Positions 48,217-62,212 of a stretch of 64,000 nt of DNA are shown here, piece by piece. The DNA comes from Pyrocephalus nanus. Lineage: Eukaryota > Chordata > Aves > Passeriformes > Tyrannidae. The stretch covers positions 30,950,145 through 31,014,144 of the forward strand of contig CM076266.1 of the NCBI GenBank assembly GCA_038380795.1, given 5' to 3'. The position numbers were made by a program, and so were the translations under genes. The notes beneath the pieces were generated by a model that saw only the letters and a program-made list of their open reading frames with translations, was not told the origin of the DNA and did no database searches. How positions within the stretch are numbered: position 1 is the stretch's first letter; every line of letters starts with the position of its first letter.

Positions 48217-51200
48217 CCCCCTGAAAATCCTTTCAGGTAAACTCACTCTATGTCTGCTGGCATGCAGCCATTTTTCTATAAATTCATATCACAATGCTGT
48301 ATTTCTAATGGATTGGGTATGGTGCTTTTCCATTTTGCTAATGAGAAAAGCTAAAGGCCATTACTTGTTCTGATTAAGATCCCAAGGGAAGAAATGTGAT
48401 GTGTATATTACCAGGCCATACGTAAAGGAAGTATTTGGCATGTCTAATCAATCAGATGAAGGGTAGACAGAAAAAGTCTTATCCTGTGACTGCAGAGGAA
48501 GAAGACATAGGGAGAAAAGAAACCATAGAAAGTGTCTTTAAAAGGTGACTTACAGGAATCAGTTTTAATGATATTAGTATGATCAATGACTATGGCTACT
48601 ATCTGGGAAGGATGTAATTACCAAAATGAAAACTTTCAAATGGGAAGCCTGATCAAGGGCAGAGGTACTGTCATATTTCTCAGAGCACTGTCAGTTCTCA
48701 TCTAGGCCATGTATTACTGTGTCCCTTACAAGCATTACTATACCATGAGGCTTTTCCGTGGTGGGAGCAGACTTAGGGAGTGAGGGGCTGAGAAACTTTG
48801 CATTCAGCTCAAAAACACAGGTTAAGTCTTGCCCCAAAGGCAAATTCAAGACAAGGAAAGACAAGGTCGGTAAAAGGGAAAATAGAAAAGAGAAAAGTTG
48901 CTGCCATGACTGGCTTCAAGGAAAGTTTTGCAGTGGTGCACATTTAAAAACCATTTCAAGTAAAAGAAAGGAAATGCTGTAGACCAGTGACCTATTCATC
49001 ATAAAGGAGAGGGAAAAAAATGTTCCAAGATATGTACTGCTCAGTTTGCAGAAGGTTAGTCTGGAATATCCTCTAAGATGTTTCAATATGCAATTGCCAC
49101 ACGCCTAATTCTGATGGCATAGAATTTTTCAAATTCTATTCAAAATGAAATAAAGTTTAGAGACATTTTTTCATTCATTTTTCAGTGGCTGCTTAGTAAC
49201 AGCTCGAAAATGGAACAAGATAGATGCTCCAAATGGCAAATGAAATGAATAGATCTTGGAGATGAGTGTTCTAAGAGAGGACAAGATCCTTTGATTGTGT
49301 CACAATGCGTAGTAAGAGCTGTAAACATAGTTTAAATAATGTATTAATTTCAGAGAATATTATAAATCACTCATGTACATTAAAACTGACAAAATTCTAC
49401 CATACTACATCCCATCAAATGGAATTTGAGATCAATGAAATATTACTGTCAATGATGGCAAAACCATAGCAGCTGATAAGGCCAGCAGGAGATCTTCTAA
49501 TGCACTCTAGCCTGTACAGGAAAGCAGTCCTGGCCTCTTCTAAATGCCACAGCCCAAACAGAGACTTGCTCTTCTCAAGAGGAACTTGCAGACTATTTAT
49601 TTCTATGCTAGCTTGTCCATTTTGTTTTTTTGTTGCACTTCTGGCTCTGGCATATGGACCGATTGGAAAGCTCAGACATCTTCATTTTGCATTGCTGCTC
49701 ACTGACCAGCAAAATGCTCCCTTTCTGCTCTCCTTTGACACACAAAATAAAAAAAATAAAAAAAAAAGAGAGATTAAGTACCGTGCAAATGTTTGCAATG
49801 GAGAAAGTCCTAACTACGCTACAGATTTGCTTGTCCAAGAATATGACAGAGATGAAAAAGTGGCCATTTTTCCATCAAATAAATTTATATCAACACTTTT
49901 AAACCATAGGACTTTGCATAATTCACCTTACAAAGAAGGATCACTGCTGACATACTAGTGTTATGCTGAACTCCCAGGCCGCAGTGCTAAAATACAAATT
50001 AGCAGAGTTAACATTTAGAAAGTGTATAACCGGCTATTCCCGAAGCTGAATAAGGGCATTTGCAGATTCCTCTCACTTAGTGACTGATGTCAGGGACAAT
50101 GAATTTAATCTTAGGATGGAGGGGGAGTGGGGGATGATGGTTTGCCAGCCTGCCCAGCTGTAATATCCCCTAATAGCCTGGAAGGAATTGTAATTGTGAA
50201 CTGAAACAGCATCTGCTTAACTGTCATCCTAGCCCTCAGGACTGGAACTTTTTGTTTGTTGTGAAGGATCATGAGAAATACTACACAGAGCACGAAGATG
50301 AAAACAGAGCAAGATTAAAACCATTAAATAGAACCACCAAGGCACAGCTGTCTATGCTGCTAGTGAACCCAAGGAAATATAAATGCCAAAATATATTTGA
50401 CATTCATGATGTAATTTGGTACGGCAATTTAGAACACTGAGGTAACTGCAAACTTCTAGTTTAAAGTATTTTTAACTATTATTATAGTGGACAGATTATT
50501 ACAGATCATTCAGTGAGAAGCAATTAAGTTCCACTGCTAGGCACTAAAGCCAAATCTAACTAGAACTGGTAAAATCTTCTCTTTTCTTACTGAGAAGAAT
50601 GGGCCAATTAGTTCAGCTATCTTGACCAGAACAGCTTACTGCAGTCCATCACACCGAGAGTCTGGGCTTTGCTTTAAATATACAGCTGAGCCATTGCTGG
50701 GTTTGAAACAGGAGCTGCTGTCCGTACTACAAGAAAGATTTCACTGTACAGGAGTAATTTTCCTCAAAGGGAATCAAAGGGCTTGCATGAATTTGCTTAC
50801 TTATTTAAGTGATGCTAGGTTTTAATTAATATTTTTAAAACACCTTGAGAATATAAATTTCAATATAGGTGCTGCTGCTGTTATTCTCCAGTTGTTTCCT
50901 GCTCCAGAATGTCTCTGAAAACTCTGGAGTCCTGTTTTATTTGGGAGGAATAGCAAATGCTGTATAATTTGTACTTTCAGAAAAAAACAACAAAACTGTC
51001 AAAAATCTGTAGGATATATGCAGATGGCATTAAATACTTCCATAGAAACTCCACAGATCCATAAACTGAACTGCCTAAAAAAAGAAGTGCTTACTAAAGG
51101 TAAGTACTGCAATTTCTTAGCTTACAATGGGACCAGCTCTGCCTTCAAAGATCTCTATAGAATAATTACAGACCAGAGACACTAATTCATTACACTTCTG

Positions 51201-51532
51201 TGCCAGACTTGTAATTGTGATCATATATGTATATATAAATATATCTAAATCTAATTCCTCCTAAGAACACATATCTAATAGCATATGCAATAAAGTAAAA
51301 ATCCTAATATTAAAAATAAACTCAAGATGATGCCATGATTCTTAAGCCATATTTTTCTCTTTTGAAACACAAGAAAATACAACGCTGCTCATTACATTTG
51401 TACAAAAATTAATGAAAGAGAAAATTGGATTTATAAGCCTTGAAATGTATAATTCTTTTCTTTGCCTTCTGTAGCAGGTTAATTACTTCAAATTTTTTCA
51501 TCAATCATTTTCTGGTTTCCACTGTGGTTTCT

Positions 51533-51573
51533 AACTCTGATACAATTTTTTACAAACTCAGATACAATTTTAA
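51533..51573 (+). repeat. Short imperfect tandem duplication (about 22 bp)
   Basis: AACTCTGATACAATTTTT is followed by AACTCAGATACAATTTTA at a period of about 22 bp, with T/A differences. It is an intronic local duplication. Confidence 0.75.
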
Positions 51574-53698
51574 ACAAAGGATAGAAATTTGAGGAAGGTC
51601 AGTGGTCTTCTGCTCTCAGTATACTTCAGGCACAACTTATAAAAATAAGGAAAGGGAACCTCCTCCTTCAGTGGCCTGATCCACACACTAATGGAATTTT
51701 TTGCTGCCAACTATTTCTCTATGTCCCATAACACCTTCAGGAAATTTGAAGTTGTTGCTACTTGCTTTTTTTAGTTTTAAATAAACTTCATCTAATACGA
51801 TAATATTCTAGAAGGTGTATAGGAAAAAAAAATACGATGAATCAAATTATAGTCACTTTGATGAAACAACCCTTTATTACCAGAAAATGAAAATTTCTGA
51901 GATGAGTCCATTATCTTCAAAGAAAATCAGCCCTACTAAAGCTAATTAGGAGAACCTGCATGTTAAAAGAAAGGTAGCAAAATAGCTTTTGTTAAAATAT
52001 TACCTTTAAACACTAAAATTCTGAGCACTGATTTGGATTCTGTGGATAAACTAGGCAAGGTTATCTGTGGAAATACCATCATAGCCAAATACTCACTTCA
52101 CCTTGTTACTATATTTCTGTCACTCCAATTTTGACTGTCAAAAAAAATGGTCATTGAAGAAAGAACAAATACAACCAATTTTTTAGTCCAGTGCAGGTAT
52201 TTTAGGTGGGAAGTAGTGGCAGCAGAGCAGAATTATGGTAAACAGGAGAATGGGAGCAGTCAGGTGCCTGCTTGAAAAAAATATCAAAATATTGAAAAAC
52301 ATATTTTGGAAATAATAGCATCTTTGGTCTATACTGCAAACCCTGCATACAGCTGTGGTTGACAGGACCAGAGAACACAAACAGCATGAAATTTTTGCAT
52401 CAGTGAAATCAGCTTGTGTCACATAAATATTATACTGACTTGAGAGAAATGCCCAAGGGAAATACAGCAAAGGAAAACAGGGAGTTGAGGCTGGCAAATG
52501 CACAATTATTTGGACATTTAGATACCGAACTCTTAAGAAAGTGTCTGTTGTTGTATTACAACTGCTAAAATTAAAAAGTCAAAATTAGAAGCATGCAGGT
52601 GTGCCTATCACGTTCAAAAGTGAATGAAAAATCTGAGGGATAGAGTAAAACCACCACGAGACCGACCAGAAAAGGATGCACCTCTGAGATACGATTGCTC
52701 CCTAGACCCATCCCAATGTGGTGCAGCTCACCTCTGCCATACAGTAAAAATCTTCCATGTTCAACAGTCCATTACCTTGCTAGAAAAACAATTCAGTGTG
52801 GCAAACTCCCAAAATTCACTCAGTGCAGCTGCTCTCAAAACCCTTGTTACAGCTCAATGAAATGTGCTGACTGAGCTGTTTCATAGTAAATATTAGGGAT
52901 AGCAGAATTCTCCTCCCAAATTGAGTCTTTTAGGAGCAAGAGGATTCTACAGCACCGTTGCTCTGACACAGAATCACCCATAACTCAAGGATAATAAAAT
53001 ACCATCAGAGGGCACAGAGGTTATTGCCATCGGCAGGTCCCTGCGGAATTGTAAATCATTTGAACAAAGCTTACCCTTTTCTGAGAACTTCAAGCTAGAA
53101 GTACTGTACATACAGGATCCCAGTGTCTTACACAATGTATGAAGACTGTTCCCCTCCTTCATTTAACCTTGCTTCACAAATGACTGAACCCTGAACAGGG
53201 CTGCTCTTTCCGGAAGAAAATAAGAAAGATACCTCAAAAGCACTGGCAATTTGTCTTATGGGAAGTTTAAACCTTTGGGGTACAAGCTTGCCAACCATTT
53301 GATAAGCCATGTGGATTAACTGTGAAATGCAGTATGCGCTGAAATTTGGTGGGATACGTTATGGGAAAAAGCAGTGAAATTCAATGGAATATTATTTTTG
53401 TGACCATCTGCAGGTCCAGGACTTTTCCCAATACACAGGTTATTTCTGTCATTTAAAATATGTAAAATGCTGAACATCCTTCAGGTTAAATTTATTTTCA
53501 ACTCCACTGTATGTATTTTCAATAATGTGGCAACATGTCACCTTCTGAGACACTGCAACATCTGCAATACAGTGTTTCTGTGAAGTCCCAGTGCTCCTGG
53601 AAGTAAACTTTTCCCTATGAGAGAACACTGTCATTCAAAGGCTGCTGCTTAGAGCAGAAACATTTAGCTTCACAAAATATACTCATCCCACGGAAAAC

Positions 53699-53716
53699 AA
53701 AAAAAAAAAAAAAAAA
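53699..53716 (+). repeat. Poly(A) run, A18
   Basis: Uninterrupted A18 followed by GGAAGCC. It is intronic. Confidence 0.9.
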
Positions 53717-56700
53717 GGAAGCCAAAAGCAAGTAGTGTACTTACTAATCCACACAACACATGTTGAAATGAGTCAATCTTACCTCTTGGTCCCAAATGTT
53801 TTTTAAGGAGTGGATACTGTGAATGGTCAGTTGCAACATATGTTTAGTCTTTGACTGTGTAAACTTCAGACATTGCAAATAAAATGTTATTTTGATGTAC
53901 AGCTCTTTTCTGAGTTTTGGTACATCATGCTCAGTAAACATTTTTAAAAGCTTTTATAATTTCCTGAATTCTCAGTACTTAAATGAATAGAAAATAAAAA
54001 TGAAATTATTATTACTTGTTTTGAACTGAATTAACAATGTTTATTTGAGATGAAAAACAGAGGTTGGAGATGGAAAGAGGCTGTTAGACCACTGCTCTGG
54101 CTTTTTGTCAACACCTGAAAGTGCCTCCTGTGGATTTTAAGGTGTTTGGCCCAGTAAAATTATAGATGTCCCAGACAATGACCTTTCTATTGTTCATTTC
54201 AAATGCTAGTCTACCTCTTAACATATTACCAATTTTTGCAATGCATTAAAGTTATGCTTTCCCTGTTTTACTTTCAGATCCTTATTGTTAGCACAACTAA
54301 AACTTTCTTGTCCTTTCCATGGACACCTTTCACGCACCTACACTGAGTTGTAAGCCACTGTTGTCTTTCACCTTTACACCCTTTTCCTTCAGCTAAAGTT
54401 TACATCTGCGTTTGAAGTTGATACAATTCAAGTACTTCACCTTAGAAAAGGTATTGTGTGAAGGGCTGCAACAGTACTTAGCAGAAACTAGTTGTTCTTC
54501 CATATAATTTATCATGTTGTTCTACTCCACTGAGGATACAGTCCCTTCAGGACTTACAGGACTTCTTGCCGTGCCAATGCACACTTGTAGCATGTGGAGA
54601 CATGATCACAGGACTGTTTCCCATCTCTTGGAAAACTATGGAAGCAGCACCTCTGGGAGACACTTCTTGCTTTTCACATGGCCACGGTTCTGAAAAACAT
54701 CCTTCACCTTTCCAAGATCCCCAAACTTGCTTCGTATTACACAGACCCCACAGAGCTTGTCTGCACCACTGATATTTGGATTTAGTACTTCTCTTGAAAG
54801 CCACATTCACCATTTCTGTCAGAACCACCTGATACTTCTTTAAACACAGGCAGGACAACAAAACCAAGTTTCATTCCAATAAGGCAAAGAGTACTGTTCT
54901 TGATAGGAAAATGGAAAACTCATTTAAAAAAGAGAAACACATCAAGAAAATACAGATGACAGACCTGACATTTAGAATACTTCTGTTTTCCACCTTCTAT
55001 TGAGTTTATCAGTTGTAGGTGTGGCAGAATGTTTCAAACATAGAATTATTTTCAGGTTCTTTTAAACTATTATTTGTTCCTCTTTTCTACTTCCCTGTTT
55101 GTTAAATAGAGATTCCTTCAGCTAAATCTTGTACAAATCACTAAAGCCAAAGTAAGTAGAACTAAACCAAACTTCTCTTCCCCAAACCTGCCCTGTCATT
55201 TGTGGCATCAGCACAATGTCACATGAAAATGTGCGAACATAACCCTTTTTTCTTTTAAAATTCAAAGTTGTTAGGGGAATGATCTACCAGTAGTTAGCAA
55301 AATGAGTTCACAATCTTGGTTCATCTCTAGCAGAGATATGAACAAAAATTTCCAGGAGTATGACTATAGGTGAATATTCTGGGGGAGGATATTCTGTAGA
55401 CCTCTAACTATATGCCAGATACTACCAGTTTTATGGCTTTTGCTTTCTATTCATTATTACAAAATAAAAAAGTTCATTTTATATGCAGTGCGTGGCTATC
55501 ATTAAAAAACCCAGTTCTTTGGAAGAGGTGGCTTTGAACCACACTCCCACTGTCCTTCAAAGTGTCAACAGGTGGCACTTCTAGAAATCACAAAATAGAA
55601 CTGCAGCGGTCATATTTAAGAAAATATATCAGAAAAAAGCCTCTAATTGTTCTGGTTCACAGTTATGTGAAGTCATTTGCAAATTGATAATGTGAATGAG
55701 ATTTGTTTGATGATGAAACTTAAGTTATATTAGTTATGGCTCTTCTGGCTGATAGTTTTTGCTTTGCTGATCCATCATTGCTGCTTTGCGTTGATGCACA
55801 TTTTTATCATCACAATCAGAGATTTGAGTCCTTCTCTGAAAGGGAATCTGGGTTACTGTCACTTCGAGTCAGTAGATGATACCTCAAAGAGAGGCAAGGA
55901 GTCCTCAATAAATGCACTTTGTTCATATGTGGAAGTGTTGTGTGAAAGTAAAATTTAATACAGAATAAAAGCTACTGACATGCTGGGCTCATATGAAGTG
56001 CTGCTTGAACCAAAAATGGAATTCCCTCCATCTGTGTGTATTTTCCTTTTATGTTTTCCTTTCCCGCCTATGGCAGGCAGTGCCTTTAAGGTACATAAAG
56101 TCAAACAGTAAGCCACTACCAACAAAGGTAGGAAAGTAAAGCCAATTTCAAAAGAGAAGGGGTAACTCTACAGAAATAGGATTTTACAAAGTCTATTCAT
56201 TCAAAGATACCATGTAACCAGAGCTACGGTCCAACATAGATTGTGGAACCCATGTTGAAATAGTCAGTAAGAAAGACTCTCATCTACACAATAGCTGATC
56301 GGCCCAATTCTAACATGAGTCTGTGGAATTTCAAGATGGTCCAAAAAGGGAAAGGATCACATCTTTCCTTGCTCACCTTAGCAGGTGTTTGGCCTATACT
56401 GTCAAATTAAGATTTTTTTTCCGCCTTGCTGTTGCATCCTCAAATGTTTCCCTTAGAAGTGCTGAATGTATTTTTTTTTAAGGTTGCTAACCTACCTGTC
56501 TCAATCATATTTAGTGGCAGTGAATTCTGAAAATTGTTTAAATGCTTCATGAAAACGTTCTTTGTTCCATGTTGATTGCTTTGAATCCGGTGCTTTTCCG
56601 TTGCACTGAGTGTCCCTTTTTTATCTCAAATTATGCATAAGGTAAATAAGAGCCGCCTTTCAAGAGACTGGGAAGGAAGGTGAAGGAGGATTAATTTGGT

Positions 56701-59349
56701 TTTTATAACTCTTAAGAGACCTCATGTTGTTCTTCTGCTTTTTAACCAGAATAATTTTTCCTTAAATGGATCTCCTGCCCCAGACAGCTCCATGTTGTTA
56801 ATCACTTGCATTTGCCACAGACCTTGGCTGAGTAAATGGATAAGGAAGATCTTAGTTTCAGCCCGAACTGAGCTATTTCATTTGCAATGGATTCAGTCCT
56901 ATATTTTCCACACAAACAGTAACTGAAACTGTCAGTCAATAAATAAAATAAAAGAGCTCTAAGATTAACACCTGATAATGTGAAAGGCACAAGACTGCAA
57001 AGAAACTTTGCTCCTGTAACTCTCCAAGGACCTTGTGACATACAATTAGAATAACAGAGTGTACTTTTTGAACAAGAATCAGCTCCATGTAGCTGTAGTA
57101 TGTGCAAATAGAATCACAGATTAAACAGGAAAAAAGCCAACCCTATCTAACAAAGCAGTTATTCTGCTGAGGCCTTCAGGTGACATTTTAAACCACTGGT
57201 GACTGTAGAGCATCCAAAGGAAATAAAAGATAAAAAACTTATAACAAGCTTGTTGTTCCATTGAAGGCTTCTAGAGATATCATCAAGCTTTGCTGGCAAC
57301 AAAAAGAACTCACAAAGTGAAAGATAAGACTGATGTACCTGCACAACAACCCTGTTATTCCACTGAGAGATTTCCGTGATACTATAAACCAGGAAAGCTG
57401 AGTTAGGGTAGTTTGCAGCTGCAACAGGATACCACATTATGTCAGTGCACTTCTTCCACCTGACTGCATTTTTAATACAGAGTATCCAGAACAATTAAAC
57501 AATTTTTGTTGTTTGTTGTTTAAAAACTGCAATGGAGAGCTTATTTTATAGGTTGCCTATTTCTAAATTAGAAAGCGGAATGAACCATCTGCAAACGTGA
57601 AGAACAATTAAGCAGCACTGTTGAGTTAGCAGTTTTAGTAAAAAACGTGGCTTCTGCTCACTCTTCCATTGGTGTGGGTCTCAAAGATTTAAGATGAAAC
57701 AAGGCTACAGTGAGGCAGTTCCAAAAGAGAAGGAGAAAAAGCTGGAATTACCCCTCTGCCAATAAGGACTAACAAAGGCTGCCTCACACTGTTTAATGAA
57801 ACTGGAACCCAAGTGGTATCTGACATGGATGCTAACAGCAGGAAGGGGAGGGAAACCTTGACCAAGAAAGTGCAGAGCAGCAAATTTCCTTCAGAAATGA
57901 GCAGCAGAGGAAAAAGAGAAGGGCAAGTCTTCTTCCCCCTGAAGAAGCAGATTGCTGCTGATGGCCAAATGTGGAATTACTGAGAAACAGGGACTGAAAG
58001 CAGTGATCAAACTGCTCAGCTTTTATATTTCTAAAGGTTTTTGTATTATATTCTCTCAGGCATCAATCACAACTTTATTAAACCACAAAACAAATGTCAG
58101 ATCAATGGATGTATCGGAAACATTCTGAATGACAGGCTGATGATGGAACAATTCCAGCCTCCATACATTATTAAACACATACTAATGCTGCTCTTTCCAT
58201 GCTACCCTTACAGACTACTCACTCTATTCTCCCTCTGCAGTACCTTTTTTAATAGCAGACCTCACTGTAGATGAATATTACATCGGAAAAACAAGACTCA
58301 CTATAATAAATAATAATTAACTAGTAAAAAAAAATTCAAGCTGAAAACCAGTTGTCTGCCTTCACGTAATGCCTTCTGTCATTAAAATTTTATTTTAATA
58401 CAATTGTAGGAACTGAGACTGAGTTGTCAGCCTTAATCAGAATATTCAGAATTACTGCCTTTCTGCTATAGTCTTCATGTAATTTAAGATATAGGTTTTC
58501 TTTACATATTTGCCCACAGCCAGCACACCCATGTAAATGCTTTCTGCTCTTTTTGAGTGAAGAGGTATGTATGAAAAATACATATAAATATGGCAGAAAT
58601 TGTCCCTCTGGCAGATTCTCTGCTTAACTTGGGAAGTGATCAGAGCAGAACACTCGCCTCTCAATTCATCAGTATCATAAACTATATTTTCATTGTCAGA
58701 AATCAAATTGATTTTCACAAAGGCAGAAAGGAATTGTGCTCTTGGTGGGAAGAACTGGTATATACAAAGGCTGTACAAAATTCTGTCACAGCACAGGAAC
58801 ATAGAGTTGAGTTGCCATAAATGGCAGACCCTTACCTCTCCTCCTCCAGTGCCCTATACCATCCTTTGGCACTGAAATCAAACAAAGATGGATTTGCAGA
58901 TTTTCACTAGGCCTAGTATCTTGGTAGCATTAGTGTATCCTCTTGATTAAGGAGTGTTTAATTATGTCTAATTTTGTGCAGACAATGGATAAAAAATAAG
59001 AATGTTTGAAAAATATAATAAAATGAAATTAAATATGCATTTTTGGGGGGTTTTGCAGAGAAAGGAAACTTGTCCCTATCCATGGAAAATGGTTTCCTAA
59101 ACAGAAATATTTGTGCTTTTAGGGGAAGGCTTTCCCTAGCACAGAGGAAATGCAGCTGGCTATGAGTGGGTTTAGAGGAAAACTATTCTGTTTTGACTGC
59201 TGAATTGCATGCTCCCAGCTGGAAGTGAACAGCCCTGCCAGCATTAAGCCAGAAATGCCTGCCCTGGGCAGGTGACTAAATATTCAAGAGGATGGAGGCA
59301 GCTGCCCCCTGAATTCCCACGGGTTTCAACACGTGCTTTGGGGCTGAGA

Positions 59350-59460
59350 GATCAAAACTCAAATCCAGGTTTTGGTGTCAGGGCAGGAATATGCAGAGAC
59401 TGATGTTACTTGGGTCACTTGCCTCACCAGAGGGCTAAAGAGTGCTCCTCTGTAAAGGGT
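59350..59460 (+). mobile_element. Possible MIR-like SINE relic
   Basis: ACTCAAATCCAGGTTTTGG, then TTACTTGGGTCACTTGCCTC and finally CTCCTCTGTAAAGG, occur in the order and rough spacing of the MIR core (GAATCCCGGCTCTG, TTGGGCAAGTTACTTAACC, TTCCTCATCTGTAAAATGG). The match is by eye and degraded. It lies antisense to RBMS3. Confidence 0.4.
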
Positions 59461-62101
59461 CTCCCATCTGAAATGGTTCCAGCCTGGACAGAGTATTTTA
59501 ATCTTTCAGAAAGCATTAAAAAGGCAGAGTAATTCCCACAAGATATGAAACTGTATATGCCTTTATGCTATTTCTCTAGCTCACTCACTAGAGAATAGAT
59601 TTTCTGTTGAAGCAATATTTTAGAAACCCAGTGTTCATCCTGAATTGGGCAAGTGTGGAAGCAGTTTTGGAGCCAACTCTCACTTAAGTGACCACAGGAG
59701 TCTGTTTCAGCTGAAAAATATATTATGTTGATTAGGAAAATGCTTTGTCTGAGGAAGTGAACATATGAAAGCCTTTTAATAAAAACTGCTTTGCATACTG
59801 CAAGGTTTTAAATTAAATTGGGACAGAGTTACAGCCAACACTGAGCAGAATTGTTTGTGACTTTTTGTCTTATTTGCCTAAAAAATCTGATGGCTCTTTA
59901 TGGCACCCTGTTGCATGGTTTTAAGAACAGAATTTAAAAATACATTCATAACAGAACTGTATCATTTATGTCTTATATCTCTCATAAAACTTAGTCCTGC
60001 TAAGGTACTCAGTAGCATGGTTTGGACTTGGCACAGTTCTTCAAGCTTTATGCTTCAACCCTCCTCTCTCTTGACCAAAACTCAGAATTCCAAAAAGAAA
60101 TTAAGTAAAACTACCTCTAAATAAATAATATCTCTAAATATGTTCTATTCATCACAATTTTTTTTTCTGCAACAGAATACATTAGGAAGAATGAATTTCA
60201 AGTTAGGATGGGTACATCCCACAAAACTGCTACTGGCAACCCAAATCCAGAAGTTTTCCCTATAATTTCTATTAGGAGGAATTCACAAAGGGGGAATTTT
60301 CGATGACCTCCATGATTATTACTTTGAACGAATATGGTGTTTTTATCAAAGAGAAATCCAGTATATGGTAAAAGAGGGTGTCATTTGAGATGCATGGAAA
60401 GCCTACAGATATTGTAGCACACATCAATCATTAGCTCTTCCTTGCTCTTTAAGTTTTCTGTAAACGAATTAGGAGTTTTAAAGATAGAAAACATAAATCT
60501 GTATAGTATCTCTCTAAATGTATTTCAAGAAGTTATCATAGGGAATGCTGTGACCTTGAAAGATAAGACTGTGTAAAGAGTTAGGAAAAGAAAGGAAAGA
60601 TATTCTTTCAGTTGCAGTCACATAAATTGAGGATCTTATTACCACCTACTAAAGGACCCATTGCATTTCAGGGTTGTTCCCCTGACTCCCCAAATGGATT
60701 TGTTCCTATAAGCATTGTAATAGTGGTCTCAAGTCAAGAGAGCCTTAGCTGGGAATTTTCTAGTTTGCATTAAGGTTGTGAGACAATGCATGCAGAAGAC
60801 AATGTCTGTTAAGAGTTATGGAGTTGAAAACAACAACTAGAAGAAAAAATTGATAGGAACTGCACAACAGCACAACCAGACTTCATCTTCCATTTCCTTC
60901 CCTTAATTTTTAAATACACTTTTGAATCACAATAATTACACATGCAGAAATTCTCACTAGTCGTAGTATTTCCTTCCATTTCATTAAGGGAAAATTGCTG
61001 AGATTAGCTTTGAGATGTAATTCTTACTTCTTTTGATTGCTGAATGCAACATTTAACATAACAGAAATAAACAATAAGCCATCTTATTTAATTTTTGTCA
61101 GAAATGAATACTGAAGTCTTAGACCTTAACAGAGTTTTTTTAAGGAAGCATGAAAAGACACTAGAGTTAGAATTACATTCAACAGATAAGGAAAAAGGAG
61201 GTGAAGAGAAGATGACGAGGAAGAGATGACCTAAGTGAGTTAAATAACTTTGTACAGGAGTGCTGTTATGCAGTAAGTTATTAAATTTAAAAAAAATGTT
61301 GGAAAACTCTATTTTTATAGATTAGTATCAAGTAGTACAGTAGTGAAATAGAAAAACATTTGTAAGTGCGTAACAGATCTTTCATGTAATTATTGCATAA
61401 AGAGCGTGTGTGCTAAAGACATAGAAGTGTAATATTTATGCCTGTATTTTCACAAAAATTTGCATGTACATGCAGCATGCACACATTCACATATCAAACC
61501 ACCATTTATTGTCTGTAGTTGTTATATTTTAGGAACTTCTAGAGAGCTTCAATAATTTTAAGTAAGAGTATTTTTTGCCTTTCTCTGACTCTGGGGGAGT
61601 TAACTGAGTCTGATTTACACAGCTTAAAGAGAAAATATTTGTTGAAATATACATGTTCAAATATGATATACTGGAAACACAGCTGGCCATCATCAAAGAT
61701 CACATTTCTAAGCCTGGAACAAAATGTGTATGGCTGGCTGTTATGGTTTAGAAGTGAGTAGTGGATCCTACCAGAACGCCAGAACTCCTGTTTCCCAGCA
61801 GTATAAAACTTTCTAGATTGACAAGCAAACAATTTCATAGTATAATCCCAATTGATAGAGCAGTACTTCCATAATCACATGAGAATTAGTCCAGAAAATT
61901 CCTGCTAAGTACAGAGCAGATTTTGTTGACCTGCTATTTCACTACTCATACTACTTTGTCATTTCTGTTCTGTAATACCTAGTGCTGACTGTATGATGTT
62001 GAAGCACTGAAAACCCAGGAATAATAAATTATCTTAAGAAACTCAGTAAGCAATACATGCTTTGCAATATGAAAAGTAAATAGTGTAATCTATGATCTTA
62101 C

Positions 62102-62212
62102 CGTTCCTGTTGTGCCCAAGGAAAGGTGGTTCATCTGTTGGGTCAGAGGGCCCATCATGCTTGCTGGCTGCATTGACATAGTGTGGTCCATTGTTGGTGT
62201 TATCACAGCACC
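62102..62212 (-). CDS. RBMS3: RBMS3 coding exon, 37 codons
   Basis: The 111-nt exon encodes [28 protein letters not shown] and HLSLGTTGT. This Met/Gln/Thr-rich segment is characteristic of the RBMS3 C-terminal half (compare the related MSLQPASMISPLAQQM of RBMS1). It is preceded by GTGTGTTTCTAG and followed by donor GTAAGATCA. Both junctions are in phase 0, so the exon could be skipped without a frameshift. It splices in frame to the YMTAAAP exon, giving GTTGT-YMTAAAP. Earlier exons, including both RRMs, must lie beyond base 64000. An unusual T19 tract lies 39-57 nt upstream of the acceptor in the transcript. Confidence 0.97.

Larger units (their letters stand above)
36582..62101 (-). other. 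RBMS3: RBMS3 large intron, 25.5 kb
   Basis: The intron is bounded by donor GTAAGATCA at 62101 and acceptor TTTGTTCTAG at 36582. Most of it is AT-rich and featureless. Contents I can name are homopolymers (A20 at 39070, T18 at 42377, A17 at 47370, T17 at 48200, A18 at 53699), a GT-rich tract at about 42336-42394, an AC-rich tract at about 46908-47055, a possible MIR-like relic near 59350 and an unidentified minus-strand ORF at 46085-45612. No CR1 copy is obvious. No exon of another known gene is recognised. Confidence 0.9.

Noticed and set aside
49500..49958. 152-codon + strand ORF
   Set aside because: The composition is AT-rich and random, it contains a K-rich stretch translated from an A run, there is no domain, and it is antisense within an RBMS3 intron with no splice context.
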